Below the pieces are notes generated by a model. That model made no database searches and had not been told where the DNA came from. It was given only the letters and a program-made list of their open reading frames with translations. The position numbers and the translations under genes are program-made. This document shows, one piece after another, positions 1 through 11,880 of a DNA stretch of 64,000 nt. Each line of letters starts with the position of its first letter. Positions within the stretch are counted from its first letter, which is position 1. This stretch comes from Tomocerus qinae (taxonomy: Eukaryota; Arthropoda; Collembola; Entomobryomorpha; Tomoceridae). The stretch covers positions 74,896,001-74,960,000 of the forward strand of contig CM034546.1 in assembly GCA_020055645.1 (NCBI GenBank), in the 5' to 3' direction.

Positions 1-1890
1 ACTGGTGGGGTGAGCACTATTTATTCCATAAATTATTTTTTCGTAAGTTGTTGTACTCGTGGAATTTGCACGTTTTTCCATTATCCCGAAATCATATTTT
101 TCTGATTTTTTAAGGAGAACTTTTGGGGTGTTTATTAAAAATAGAGTCTTTAAGTGTTCCCTGTATTGGTTACTACGATCTACAGTTATTATTTTGGTTT
201 AGCAACTTCCATTTGACCCTCAATTGTTTTTGTTATTGTAATGGGTGGCCTGCTGAATTTCTCTTGAGTACTAGATTTGCCCCTTAGCTGGGATCACTAA
301 GTTATACTAACAACATAAATTCTTGATATTGTATTTGTAAAAATACAATTATAAATAAAGGGATATGTTTAGATTGAACCCGTCTTACGTAGTATAGAAT
401 TGATGCAAGTCGGTCTCCTTTTCTTCTGAAATATTCACAATCATCATTGTTTAATTATTATTATGCTGGTGCTTCATGCGGGATATCAGAATATTATACA
501 ATTACAGTTTCAAAACATATTTTCGAAAACTTACACCTCTTCTTGCTCAATAGTGTCCATAAACTTTGATAAACAAAATTCAAAAAAACAATTAAAATTT
601 TCATACTAATATTTGTAATAAAAATAGTTCAAACTTGCTACTAATGAAAAATTCATACTTGAGAATTAAAAATATTATCGTAATGCGGATTGTAGTGTCC
701 CCCAATCCCATAACTGGTAACTTGTAAATCTTCTGCAGCATCCTCCCTTGCAAATTCATTCCTGTGATTAATTGGGTAAGTTTAGGAAGATGTGCAAACT
801 CGAGATGCTCTTTTTCTGCAATCCACGTGGTCGTTGATGTTCTCACGGCAGAAATGATTTCTGAGTTTTTTGCAACCCCTTGAACTTTCGATCGAGCCAT
901 TCGAGAAAAGGTTTTATTAAGTATGCTTGAAATAACAGAATTTGACAAAATGTTGTAATACTGCAGAACGGGTGGGTCTTCGTGGTGTTTCTCGACTTGT
1001 ATGGGATCGAGAACAAAGGTCCATCCTCTCGTGTCCAACCAACATTTTAAATCTTTAGTTAATTTTGGAGACTGCGGTCCATGGAAGAATTAAAATCATG
1101 AATTCCTAGTAGCATTCAACTATTCATAGTAATAATAAGAAAACGTACTCTGAGATTTTCTCCACGGCAAAGAGCGGCGAAATTAGTGAGATCGTGTACA
1201 GAATCTTGTTTTTCATAGAGTTTATATTTTTTGGAGTCAATAACTCTTTGGCGAACGTTCCAATTGGACAGATTTGCATTAATACTCGATTGAAAGACAT
1301 AGGAATTCATTGGCATCACGTTCCGCACTTTGTTATGCTAATGAGACAAATGCAGTGGATTATTTATAGGAAGTATTCAGAAGTTGAAAGTTAGTTACCA
1401 GTGCAATGGCCTTTTGCATTTGTTTGAATACGACTTCTGTCGATATAGTTTGGGGATGCTCTTTGGTTGATAATTGGTATGCAGCAAGTAGCCATTCGAT
1501 TGCCCTCGTGTAAATATTGGAATTCAGTGAATACACTCCAATGTAATTCATATCGGCAGCCGTCAGACCAGAATCCGTCTCAAAGTTCACGAATTTCCCA
1601 CTGCCGAACTGTAAATTATATGCATGAAGTACGAAATGTAAAGAATTTCAATGAAGTAAATCATAAAATAACATTTGACTACAAGTTTTCCATAAATTCA
1701 TGCGATAAAATGAAGAACAACCATAAAATTACACACCATACATCATACAAACAGCTTTTTCTAATTTTTAGAAATGTTGAACAAAATGTGTTTTAATTGC
1801 CATTTTCAACCAATCGATGCACACTGCTATTTTATATAATTTTACAACTTAATGGATTATCGAAGACTACAAACACTTGAAAGATTAGAT

Positions 1891-2377
1891 CAGTGTACAA
1901 AACACCATTTACAATTTACCAGTGGTAAGGGGTTTTTAATGGTATTTAATGCTATTTACCACCAACTAAAAATTGGTGGTAAATGGTATAATTGGTAAGA
2001 AATGGAAATTTGAATTAAATTCGCCGGAGCTGACGATTGTCAGAGTCAACCAATTGGGACAAAATCGTCCTTGTTTACTTAATGAACAATCAATTTCAAA
2101 TACCTAAATCAGTATTTTTTCTAATTAAATGTAAGTTGGTTGTACCAAGCGAATAAATATGTCGTTTAAATGACATTTTCCCCCACTTTCAGTAGACATT
2201 CAAATATAGATTTTAATTTGAAATATCTTAGAGAAAATAGAGCGTAAAAATTTATTTTATTGTGTCTTTTGTGGATCTCTGCTAATTATTCACTATAATT
2301 TACCAATTTTACCATTAAATGAATTTTTACCACTGTGATGGTAAAAAAGGTAATAAAGTGGTAAATTTTGTACACTG
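1891..2377. mobile_element. Non-autonomous hAT-type MITE (TACCA family), left-arm copy
   Basis: It begins CAGTGTACAAAA and ends TTTTGTACACTG, with long imperfect terminal inverted repeats made of TACCA/TGGTA motifs. It is flanked by the perfect 8-bp direct repeat GATTAGAT (1883-1890 and 2378-2385). An 8-bp target duplication with CAGTG termini is typical of the hAT superfamily. No transposase frame. It lies in intron 3 of the left P4HA copy, and the same insertion is present in the right arm, so it predates the duplication. Confidence 0.85.
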
Positions 2378-2385
2378 GATTAGAT

Positions 2386-3584
2386 AGTTCTATCGGGAAA
2401 ACTAAAGAACTTGATGGTCATTGCTTGCCCAGTGAATGACAAATATAATAAACTAGCTGAAAACCTAGCACAAGGTGCTTGAATAACGTTGAAATATAAA
2501 TTTCTAGCGATTGCACATAGCATAAAAGTTACACATATTCCTTGCACCTGCGTACCAACACGATTACAATATTATAGCTGTTTTTTTGAAGTCGTACAAT
2601 ACATGCATTAGTCCGATCAGGATATTCAATAACGGCTTTTATGTAGAAAACAAGCTTTTACACGATGTTGCAGAATGAATAGAAACGAATAGTTGCGTCG
2701 ATTTTTAATTATTTTTAATTTTTGAACTCTTCTTTGGACGTGTCACCGATTTTGCCCATTTAGTAACTCGGCCTCCGTATTTACCCGTAGATTGTACCCT
2801 GAAAATTTGAACAGTCTAGCTCAATTTGAGTGACACTGTTTAAATTTTCAACTGTTTGAGCTTAAAACTATACAATCAGATAAATTGTTTTGAATAATCA
2901 TATATTATTATAACATTAGAATGCATGCATTTATGAAAGATCGCCTTATTTATTACCGTATGCATAATATTTTAGGACAGTGTTTATTGTTGCGCTTAGT
3001 CCCTAACATGTGGAAGCGTAGAGAATTAATTCACGTTCTACCGCAGACTGATGTTACGGCTGATGAACGAGAATAACGCCAGGCTAAGCCAGGCTCCCGC
3101 CATTAATTTCTACTTCAAGCTATACATATAATAAAAATAATCTCTTATATTATAAGCACAGAAAAGTTAAAGCAATAAATTTACCAATCTATCTATGTAT
3201 GTATGTCTAATGTCTGGTAAGACAGCCTAGGAAACCTGTACAATATTATCTTCAAGATGCGTGTCAACGTGAGCCAGTTTACGTTTATACTATAGTAGTG
3301 ATAGTGATATAAACAAATAAGCCCTGTAGGCAAAACGTTTCCCGAGTGAGAGATTGAGTGTGAGATGAAATTCTTGTTTCGATGTGCTTATAGGATGCGG
3401 ATCGAATCTAAATCCTTTATTATAAATGATCCTGCATTGATCTTGTTTACTCCTAATTGTTTATTGCCCTACGTGGACGTGAATTGACGTCCCTAACTTG
3501 CGAATTTGCTGGGAGTTGCGAAACGTACGTGACAGTAATCAATTAGCAGAATTTATCCGACAAGAGTTCAATTATTTTACTTAC
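2386..3584. other. Intron 3 sequence of left P4HA, no further feature seen
   Basis: Non-coding sequence shared with the right arm (58902-60156). I see no ORF of note, RNA gene or tandem array in it. Confidence 0.6.
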
Positions 3585-4529
3585 ATCTGACACATCCACA
3601 TCGTAAGCGTCTTGAACTCTGAGCAAAGCTTCAGTAGCTCCATTCACATCTTCAGTTTTTGGCAGAACTTGGCCCTTACGAGTTTTCTCTAATATTCGCA
3701 AAAATCCTGCAAAAAAAGATGGTGCGGATAAAATCGATTCTTCATAAAATGACTTAAAGTTGCATAGCCATAATTGCAATAAACTTAGGTAGACAGAAAA
3801 ATGCAATGATAATAAAAGTGATACCTTTTTCGTGGTCTTTTCTCAAGTTCTTTTCTATGTCTGGAAGGTCTTGAGCAAATCTGCGAATAAGCCGAAAGGT
3901 CATCAATGGATGTGCGGTAATTTTTTCAGTCAACCTCCTTTTGGATTCTCCACTATCCAATTTCAGTTTTTCTTGAATGTTTGTGGTAGAAGGAGTGTCC
4001 ATACTTTGAGGTATGTCCACAGTGGAGGGCAATACACTCGTTTTATAATCGCTTATATATCTATTCAAAAGACAATAAAACGACAAGACCAATTTTTAAG
4101 CATAAGTAACGAGTATAATTTTCAATAGTAATTTTGTAGGAGGCAGTGCAGTGGCTATAAATTTAGCAAAAACGCTTTCTGATAAATGGAAATGTAGTTT
4201 ACAGCAGGAATACATTGAAATCTTACTACTCTCACTCTCAGTTCAGTCTGAAAAAAGCTTATAAATAAAACTCCGACGTCTGGTAATAATTGTATTTTGT
4301 ATTCACTCCATTTTGTCAACATTAAAATGTCAACAAAGCAAAAAAATCAAAAAACATTTTTGGCAACAACAGTTTCCCTTTTTTAACACCACCTTTATTT
4401 CTAGCATATTTAACAAGCAGTCAAATAAGTATGAGGTAGAGAACCAGATTAGTAAACTTGGTATATCGTATAAATAATCAGTCTAATAAGCAAATGAGAT
4501 TAAAGCAGTAAGAATTTAATCATTTAAGT

Positions 4530-4860
4530 CAATTTAGCCACTGGTTAACAAAGAATTTTAAACGGTCGGCAATTATAGCTAGCCATTTAAGCTAATTCAG
4601 CTACTGATTATAAATAATTTCAACCGGCCGGCCATTTTAGCCAGCCATTTAAGCTAATTTAGTCACTGGTTTAAAAGTAATTTCAACCGGCCGGCCATTT
4701 AAATTAATTTAATCACTGGTTAAAAAATAATTTCAACCGGCCGGCGATTTTAGCTAGTCGTTTAAGCCAATTTAGCTACTGGTTAAAAAATAATTTCAAC
4801 CGGCCGGTCATTTTAGCTACTCATTTAAGCCAATTTAGTCACTGGTTAAAAAATATTTTT
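4530..4860. repeat. About 63-bp minisatellite (CCGGCCGG units) in P4HA intron 1
   Basis: Five or so degenerate units, each with CAACCGGCCGGC followed by a TTTAAGC..AATTTAG..CACTGGTTAA segment; unit starts near 4621, 4684, 4734 and 4798. The same array is in the right arm at 57540-57920. Related GGCTGGCTAAAATGG sequence forms parts of elements at 21504-22310. Confidence 0.8.
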
Positions 4861-6799
4861 GGATTCTGGGGCGATTTTTTTCCTTACAAGGATTGCATTT
4901 TTCTTCAAGAGTATTACTATCAACATACACTAATGCGTGTAATGTGTAATACAAGATGATGGAGTGGAGGAGGAAGCCTACGACGCCGGAGTACGTACTC
5001 CATACTCCAGCCTCCGCTTCGGGGCTTTATGTTCATGCGCCCTATGAGAAATTAGTGAAATACTTGAGGAAGGTCAATCTGAAATCGGCACTTTTAATTT
5101 TTCAAATTCGACACCTGGATAAGTAGTCAACAAGTCCGTTAACTGGAAAGCCTTAATGAAATAAGTTTGTGGAATTAAGTTTAGCAATTCCAAATGAGGT
5201 CATAATGAATGCATTTCTTACACCGAACAATTAAAATACTTGGATGCCAACTGAAAAAAAATTGAGACTATTTTGTGCACAAAACGAAAAGCGCATTGAA
5301 GCTAAATGTTCCATAAGGACGCAATGTTTCGTAAAATGATTATCAAATTTACTTAGGACCCATAATTACAAACATCCCCAAGCTTTAAATAGCAATGTTT
5401 AAACTAAACTCATTTTAAGGACTTACTTTTTGGCCAGTTGAACTCGACTCTCCAGATTTTCAACGTAGTCAGTCAATGCTTTGAGAATCTCTTGCTCAAA
5501 TGACACTAGTTTCTGTATATTATAAAGTGATGTGTAGTAATCCTCCGAAGACAAGGAGAAAGGAAGGAAATGGCAGGAAAGAAACAGAATGTAACAGCAT
5601 TGCACAAACTGATTCATGTTATCTAAGGGCTTTGGCAATGAGTAAAGGTATAAGGTTGGTTGCACTATTTAGTCACAATAAATTGGTAACTTTTGCTAAT
5701 TGTAAACCTGTTTAGGTTGGTAACCATTTTTTCTATTTATGTAAATAAAAAATCCATGAACAGCTCCAAATACAGAATCATAAAATAATTAATTCTCATC
5801 GCAAAAAAGTATGCAATACTATTTTAACGTTTCATTGTGAAAATTAATTTTGAAGTCCTTAAAACAATTAAACACCTAGCCGGTTTTTAAATGCATATAA
5901 TTGCAATTTTACATTTTCAGCACAGCACACCGTTAACTACAAAATATTTCCAGTTTATAATGACCACTTTACACTCAAAACAATTTATTATTGAACTTTA
6001 TATTAAATGTATTACGAAATGTCAATTAAATTTAACTAGAACATACTACTTTCAACGAAATGTATTTTGCGTGCGTTTTATTATGAGGTAAACAAAATCC
6101 TCGAGTGCAGAATGTAAACCGATAGGATGCAATATCTAAACTGAGTCGGTTAAACCAGTTAACAGGGAAAAGACTACATCTGTGCAGCCTAAAATCTCAT
6201 TTATAGGCTACACACCCGACGAGACTCGATCCTTCACAAATCCCTTGCACGTCTTGCACGTGGACAGACTTGAAGCAAGCCCCCTCAATGAAGTCACAAT
6301 GTAATGACCAGGCATAAGAATTTGCAAGATTTCTGTTTATGAAAGAACGGAGGTTTGAGTGCAGCTGCAGAATCAGGTAACATGTTCCCAATGCAGACTT
6401 TTTTATCTCTATAAGCTGTATGTATGGTATTCGCTTATCTCAACTTTGCAATAAATAACGGCACAATAGGGTCAGGGTACATATCCGACTGCCGAATGGT
6501 AGATAGCCGACCGCTGAAACGTACATATGCGAAAGCCGAATGGTATTTAACCGAATCCGAAAGCTCCCGAAAGGGTATATATCCGAATCCGAAGGGGTAC
6601 CTAGCCGAATCCGAACAAAAATGCTTTCGGAAATCCTGGATACATATCTGAATCTTAACCTACCCTACCAAAAATGTAGAGGTGGGCATAATTTCCCGAC
6701 CAGGTTCAAGTGTCCAAAAAACCAATATTTTGCATTTCATCAATAAAATCATAAAATCTGAAACTATTCAACAAATTTTTTAAAAGTTTGGGCATATGC

Positions 6800-8340
6800 T
6801 AATAAATAATGACAAAATCCAAGCATATACTCTTTATGCAAAAAAACCAAGCATATGCTCCTTAATACTAATAAATCAAAGCATTATTAATCAAAGCACT
6901 CATTAATACTAACAAATCCAAGCATAAACTCATTAATACTAACAAATCCAAGCATAAACTCATTAATACTAACAAACCCAAGCATATGCTCCTTAGCACT
7001 AACAAATCCAAGCATATGCTCCTTAACACTAACAAATCCAAGCGTATGCTCCTTAACACTAACAAATCCAAGCATATGCTCCTTAACACTAACAAATCCA
7101 AGCGTATGCTCCTTAACACTAACAAATCCAAGCATATGCTACTACTTAATACTAACAAATCCAAGCATATGCTACTTAATACTAACAAATCCAAGCATAA
7201 ACTCATTAATACTAACAAACCCAAGCATAATATGCTCCTTACCACTAACAAATCCAACCATACACTCAATAATACTAGCAAATCCAAGCATATACTCAAT
7301 AATACTAACAAATCCAAGCATATGCTCCTTACCACTAACAAATCCAACCATACACTCAATAATACTAGCAAATCCAAGCATATACTCAATAATACTAACA
7401 AATCCAAGCATATGCACCTTAATACTAACAAATCCAGGCATATGATCCTTAATACTAGCAAATCCAAGCATACTATGCTGCTTAGTATGAACAAACCCAA
7501 GCATAATATTATGCTCCTTAATACTAACAAATCCAAGCATATTATCAGTGTACAAAATACCATTTACCACTTACCAGTGGTAAGTGGTTTTTAATGGTAT
7601 TTAACGTTAAATACCACTACCGAAAAAGTAGTGGTAAGTGGTATAAATGGTATAAATGGTAAAAAATAGTTTCATTTAAATTTCGTGTTTGAATTTTGAA
7701 TAAAATACGGTGCCAAAGTATGAAATAGCTTAACAGATGATCATTGTTGTCACAAATTGACAAGTGTTCATCAATCAGAGTAGGATTCAACCAATAGGGG
7801 CGCTAACAACCCTTGCCGATTGAGAAATTAATTGCAATTGGCGATACCAAATACAATCTTTCTTTCTTCATTTTTATAACTTTTGGTGTACAATCAAATA
7901 AATATGATTAATTTAATTGATTAAGGAGCTAATTAGAAATATCTCATAGAAAATAAAGTTTTAAAACTTATATTTTAGGAAGTCTAGTCTAGTGTATTTT
8001 TACTCAGCTGTATAATCAATCGCTAAAATTTACCATTTTTACCATTAAATGCATTTTTACCATTAAGTGCATTTTTACCACTGTGATGGTAAAAAAGGCT
8101 AAAAAGTGGTAAATTTTGTACACTGCATATTATGCTCCTCAATACTAACAAATCCAAGCATATTATGTTCCTTAATACTAACAAACCCAAGCATATTATG
8201 CTCCTTAAAACTAAAAAACCCAAGCCTATGATCCTTAATACTAACAAATCCAAGCATATGCGTAATAATACTAACCAATCCAAGCTTATGCGCAATAATA
8301 CTAACACATTCAAGCATATGCTCATTAATACTAATAAGTT
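6800..8340 (+). repeat. 30-bp tandem array, left arm of foldback element
   Basis: Units read CTCCTTAATACTAACAAATC then CAAGCATATG, with variants in which CTCCTT is CTCATT or CTCAAT. A hAT MITE interrupts the array at 7546-8125. Because 30 is divisible by three, every frame of the array stays open and gives spurious repetitive ORFs on both strands. Confidence 0.92.
7546..8125. mobile_element. Non-autonomous hAT-type MITE (TACCA family), nested in 30-bp array
   Basis: CAGTGTACAAAAT at the left end and ATTTTGTACACTG at the right; 8-bp target duplication CATATTAT at 7538-7545 and 8126-8133, taken from a repeat unit of the host array. The internal sequence is closest to the copy at 62960-63556. 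No coding capacity. Confidence 0.88.
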
Positions 8341-9179
8341 GATCTATTGGTGCAAAAAAGTTAAGAGGCAATGTGATAGTCAGAGTAATTTGCCGGTTGC
8401 CAACGGACGCTTCCCTTTAGTGTGACTATCAGTGGAGGTTTAGCTCCTCCCACAAGTACATCAATGCTAGCAAAAGCAAAGCTAACTGCACTGCACTGAA
8501 AATTAAATCCTTCCCTGCTGTAAAGTAGTCCCATTGGCACTCCAAATTCCGCCACCACAAAATTACATTTACCTTCGCTTACAAGCCACAGATTAGATAG
8601 ACTATTCATACCTTTATAAAATCCGGATATATTTTCAAACGGATCAAAAATCGGTAAGAAAGACGGAACTAGGTCAGAAAATAAATATATAGTTTGTTTA
8701 GAGTGTGCTCTGTAACCTGTAACTCTAGTTCCATAACTTGTTTTGTGGACTCTGCCACTCTAGATTTGTGGGTTGTTCTCTGATGGTTTTGCTTTTACAT
8801 TTTTTCAAATTACACACCTTAAGAATAGTGAACATAAATCAAAAAATAATCGACCGATTTCGTTTCGGTAAATTTTGTGTTGATCCCCTAGCATTTGTCT
8901 GGAACATGCGGCTCTCAGATTTTTAAATTATTTTATTGTAATAAAAATACATTACAACATTGTCGCAGAATATTTTCGCGCCCTTTTTCAATAAATTGGT
9001 TTTTGAAACGCTATTTATGACCCATTTTGTGTGGTTTTGGAAATTCGGAGGGCCACATGTTCCAGGGAAATGTGAAATAATCTTTCCAACAATAGTCACC
9101 AAAATGTTGTACGTGCAGTATTACTTAAGATATTTCCACTTTCCTGAGATAGGAAATTAAAATTACTGATAGTCAACCT
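8341..9179. other. Central loop of foldback element
   Basis: Unique sequence between the two inverted 30-bp arrays. On the minus strand there is an 82-codon open frame (8361-8609, ATG at 8609) without recognised homology; the rest is AT-rich. It could be captured host DNA, but I cannot assign it. Confidence 0.5.
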
Positions 9180-10560
9180 TAAGGAGCATAATATGGTTCA
9201 ATTTGTAACTATTAAGAAGCATATGTTTGGACTTCTTAGTATAAAGGAGCATATGCTTGGATTTGTTAGTATTTAAGTAGCATATGCTTGGATTTGTTTG
9301 TATTAATTTAGTTGATGCTTGAATTTGTTAGTATTAATTTAGTTGATGCTTGAATTTGTTAGTATTAATGAGTTTATGCTTGGATTTGTTAGTATTAATG
9401 AGTTTATGGTTGGATTTGTTAGTAATAATGAGTTTATGGTTGGGTTTGTTAGTATTAACGAGCATATGCTTGGACTTATTAGTATCAAGGAGCATATGCT
9501 TGGACCTATTGGTATTAAAGAGCATATGCTTGGATTTTTTGCATGAAAGAGTATACGCTTGGATTTTGGCATTAATTATTAGCATATGCCCAAGCTTTAT
9601 GCTTGGATTTGTTAGCATTATGGATCATATGCCTGGATTTGTTAGTATTAAGGAGCATATGCTTAGATTTGTTAGTATTAAGGAGCATATGCTTAGATTT
9701 GTTAGTATTAAGGAGCATATGCTTAGATTTGTTAGTGTTAAGGAGCATATGCTTGGGTTTGTTAGTATTAAGGATCCCATTATTTCATGTGCGGGAAAAT
9801 TTGAAAATTGGACCATTTACATATAAAATAAAAGTCGCAAAGGCTTTTTAACTAATTGCTTAATTGAAAAAAATAAAGAGACAAAAAATGTTTTTCATAT
9901 TGTCATCTAAAAAGTGAAGTAGTATTTTGACGATAGCACAATTCCTTCCCACTTTGGAAGGCTGTAAAATGGGAAGGAAGTGGGCTATCGTCAAAAAGCT
10001 ACTTCACTTTATAGATGACAATATGAAAAACATTTTTTGTCTCTTTATTTTTTTCAATTAAGCAATTAGTTAAAAAGCCTTTGCGACTTTTATTTTATAT
10101 GTAAATGGTCCAATTTTCAAATTTTCCCGCACATGAAATAATGGGATACTTAATGAGTTTATGCTTGGATTTGTTAGGATTAATGAGTGTATGCTTGGAT
10201 TTGTTAGTATTAATGAGTGTATGCTTGGATTTGTTAGTATTAATGAGTGTATGCTTGGATTTGTTAGTTTTAATGAGCATATGCTTGGATTTGTTAGTAT
10301 TAATGAGTTTATGCTTGGATTTGTCAGTATTAATGAGTTAATGCTTGGATTTGTTAGTATTAAGGAGCAAATGCTTGGATTTATTAGTATTAAGGAGCAT
10401 ATGCTTGGATGTTTTGCATTAAAGAGTATATGCTTGGATTTGTTAGTATTAAGGAGCAAATGCTTGGATTTATTAGTATTAAGGAGCATATGCTTGGATG
10501 TTTTGCATTAAAGAGTATATGCTTGGATTTTGTCATTATTTATTAGCATATGCCCAAACT
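9180..10560 (-). repeat. 30-bp tandem array, right arm of foldback element
   Basis: The same unit as at 6800-8340 but inverted (GTTAGTATTAAGGAGCATAT then GCTTGGATTT), with subfamilies GAGTTTATG, GAGTGTATG and GAGCAAATG. A palindromic insertion splits it at 9772-10149. Confidence 0.92.
9772..10149. mobile_element. 378-bp near-perfect palindrome flanked by TTAA
   Basis: Starts GGATCCCATTATTTCATGTG and ends with the near inverse, finishing GGGATAC. The arms of about 175 bp pair almost perfectly around a short centre near 9950-9970. TTAA flanks both sides (9768-9771 and 10150-10153), which would fit piggyBac-type TTAA insertion; the host repeat itself contains TTAA, so the flank is weaker evidence than it looks. 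A second partial end of the same family lies at 11236-11276. Confidence 0.7.
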
Positions 10561-10904
10561 TTTAAAAACTTGGTTGAATAGTTTCAGATTTTATGATTTT
10601 ATTGATGAAATGCATAATATTGGTTTTTTGGACACTTGAACCTGGTCGGGAAATTATGCCCACCTCTATAACTTTGGTAGGTTAAGATTCGGATATGTAC
10701 CCAGGATTTCCGAAAGCATTTTTGTTCGGATTCGGCTAGGTACCCCTTCGGATTCGGATATATACCCTTTCGGGAGCTTTCGGATTCGGCTAAATACCAT
10801 TCGGCTTTCGCATATGTACGTTTCAGCGGTCGGCTATCTACCATTCGGCAGTCGGATATGTACCCTGACGTGACGGACTCTGTTTTCTGTACATATATAT
10901 TCAT

Positions 10905-11165
10905 ATAGCCGGTCACAGGGCCCAGGCCCTGTTATAAATACAGCTAGTGTGTATTCCAGGGCAATATTGTACAATGTAATTCAGTATTTCAGATAAATAA
11001 AATATTCCAAAACCACCCCTTTTGTCAACATTTTGTTTAGAAATAGAATTGTGGCTAATAAAGCAAATTACTCAGTTCACCCACCATGATTACATTTTTG
11101 ACTCAGATACTTTGAATCCCCATAATAATATTATACATACTGCCATCACCAATGGGAGTAAAACT
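10905..11165 (-). mobile_element. Helitron-like element, copy 1 (fragment)
   Basis: Shares about 250 bp with the elements at 11881 and 20252, including the hairpin ACAGGGCCCAGGCCCTGT (10915-10932) and later blocks on a CACCCACCATGA / ATTATACATA theme. On the minus strand the hairpin is followed by GACCGG and then CTAT instead of the CTAG seen in the other copies. It is truncated or degenerate. Confidence 0.6.
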
Positions 11166-11235
11166 GACTCTTTTTTTAGGAATCTATCTATTTTTAAAAC
11201 AATTAAAAACGTCAAGGTAAAAGGCCAAATTGAAT

Positions 11236-11276
11236 TTTCCCGCACATGAAATAATGGAAACCTTAAACGCACTGAA
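11236..11276. mobile_element. Solo end of the TTAA palindromic element
   Basis: TTTTCCCGCACATGAAATAA followed by TGG matches the right end of the palindrome at 9772-10149 and is again followed within a few bases by TTAA (11273-11276). The other end was not found nearby. Confidence 0.55.
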
Positions 11277-11880
11277 AGCTGGAAAAATTTGCATACAGAA
11301 TGCATCCATTATTTCTGTTATGAAATATTTTTGTGCCTTGTAACTCGTAGGAGACTATATAGAGCGCAGTGTATAATTCCTCACTAGCACGAAGTTGTTC
11401 TGCTTCGGACGTGTTGGAATTTGTCTCATTATGTGCGTTGTTGTGTGCTTGGCTGGGTTTTAGAATTACGGCAAATCAACACACAGAAGTACAAACAAAC
11501 CTACGGAATTAGACTTTTGCCGTTTATTTATAAGGATGTTGTATAGCCTTGGACAAAAATCCATAATGTGGTTCCAGAGGACCGAAGCATATAACACAGT
11601 GCCACATTTCATAAATGGTGTCGTTTATATGATGATTTGACCTCTCAAATAAATACTTGCACTGTACATTGAGAAGGCTTATATCATTCGAAGTGCACGA
11701 ATGTTGTCTCAATGTTGTAAACGATGATGAACCCATCCGTAAAATGGTAGTGCAGCCCAAGTCAGAATTTCATTAATTTTGAATTTATAAATTTCAAAAT
11801 GTGATTTCATGCTAATATTATAATTTTATATTACTAGGCCACCAGTACTATTACTGCATTTTAAAATGATTATATAGGAA
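11277..11880. other. Non-coding stretch, no assignable feature
   Basis: An open frame of 78 codons on the minus strand (11524-11760) has no recognised homology and no supporting splice structure. Otherwise nothing stands out. Confidence 0.4.

Larger units (their letters stand above)
389..5617 (-). pseudogene. Prolyl 4-hydroxylase alpha subunit, left copy, frameshifted and partial
   Basis: Homologue of the P4HA gene at 56759-64000, on the opposite strand. Exons on the minus strand are 5427-5617 (ATG, signal peptide), 3825-4060, 3585-3706, 1399-1608, 1149-1337, 659-1071, 535-563 and 389-425. The last catalytic exons lie beyond the left edge or are missing. All splice sites match the right copy; the donor after exon 2 reads GTATCAC instead of GTATATCAC. 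Exon 6 is 413 nt against 414 in the right copy: a run of four G is three here (745-747 on the plus strand). This shifts the frame just before the iron-binding HxD motif and would abolish catalysis. The loss sits in a homopolymer, so a consensus error is possible. Upstream of the lesion the protein is intact, with N-terminal dimerisation and peptide-binding regions preserved. Confidence 0.88.
1..6470. repeat. Left arm of large inverted duplication
   Basis: The reverse complement of this segment matches 55907-62550 nearly base for base: position 1 pairs with 62550 and the inner ends pair at about 6470 and 55907. Exons are almost identical (one residue difference seen in exon 2; exons 3-5 translate identically). 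Introns differ by scattered substitutions and small indels, for example a deletion inside the hAT MITE of this arm. The match runs off the left edge of the window, so the outer boundary is unknown. The inner boundary coincides with the end of the foldback element at 6471. Confidence 0.95.
6471..10869. mobile_element. Foldback-like element with tandem-repeat arms
   Basis: The ends are inverted copies: GTCAGGGTACATATCCGACT at 6471 and its complement ending at 10869. About 300 bp of near-identical unique sequence follows at each end. Inside come two arrays of a 30-bp repeat in opposite orientation (about 6800-8340 and 9180-10560), separated by an 840-bp loop. Long terminal inverted repeats built from tandem units around a loop are the hallmark of foldback elements. 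The left array contains a hAT MITE and the right array a TTAA-flanked palindrome. No transposase is recognisable and I found no convincing target duplication. One end falls exactly at the inner boundary of the left duplication arm. Confidence 0.75.

Noticed and set aside
6424-6746. ORFs at the foldback termini sharing GYISDCRMVDSRPLKRTYAK
   Set aside because: The similarity of the two ORFs only reflects the terminal inverted repeat DNA; both are short, without domain, and the surrounding copy is non-coding.
6868-10511. Repetitive ORFs of the NTNKSKHMLL or MLGFVSIKEH type
   Set aside because: Products of the 30-bp tandem arrays on either strand; all frames are equally open.
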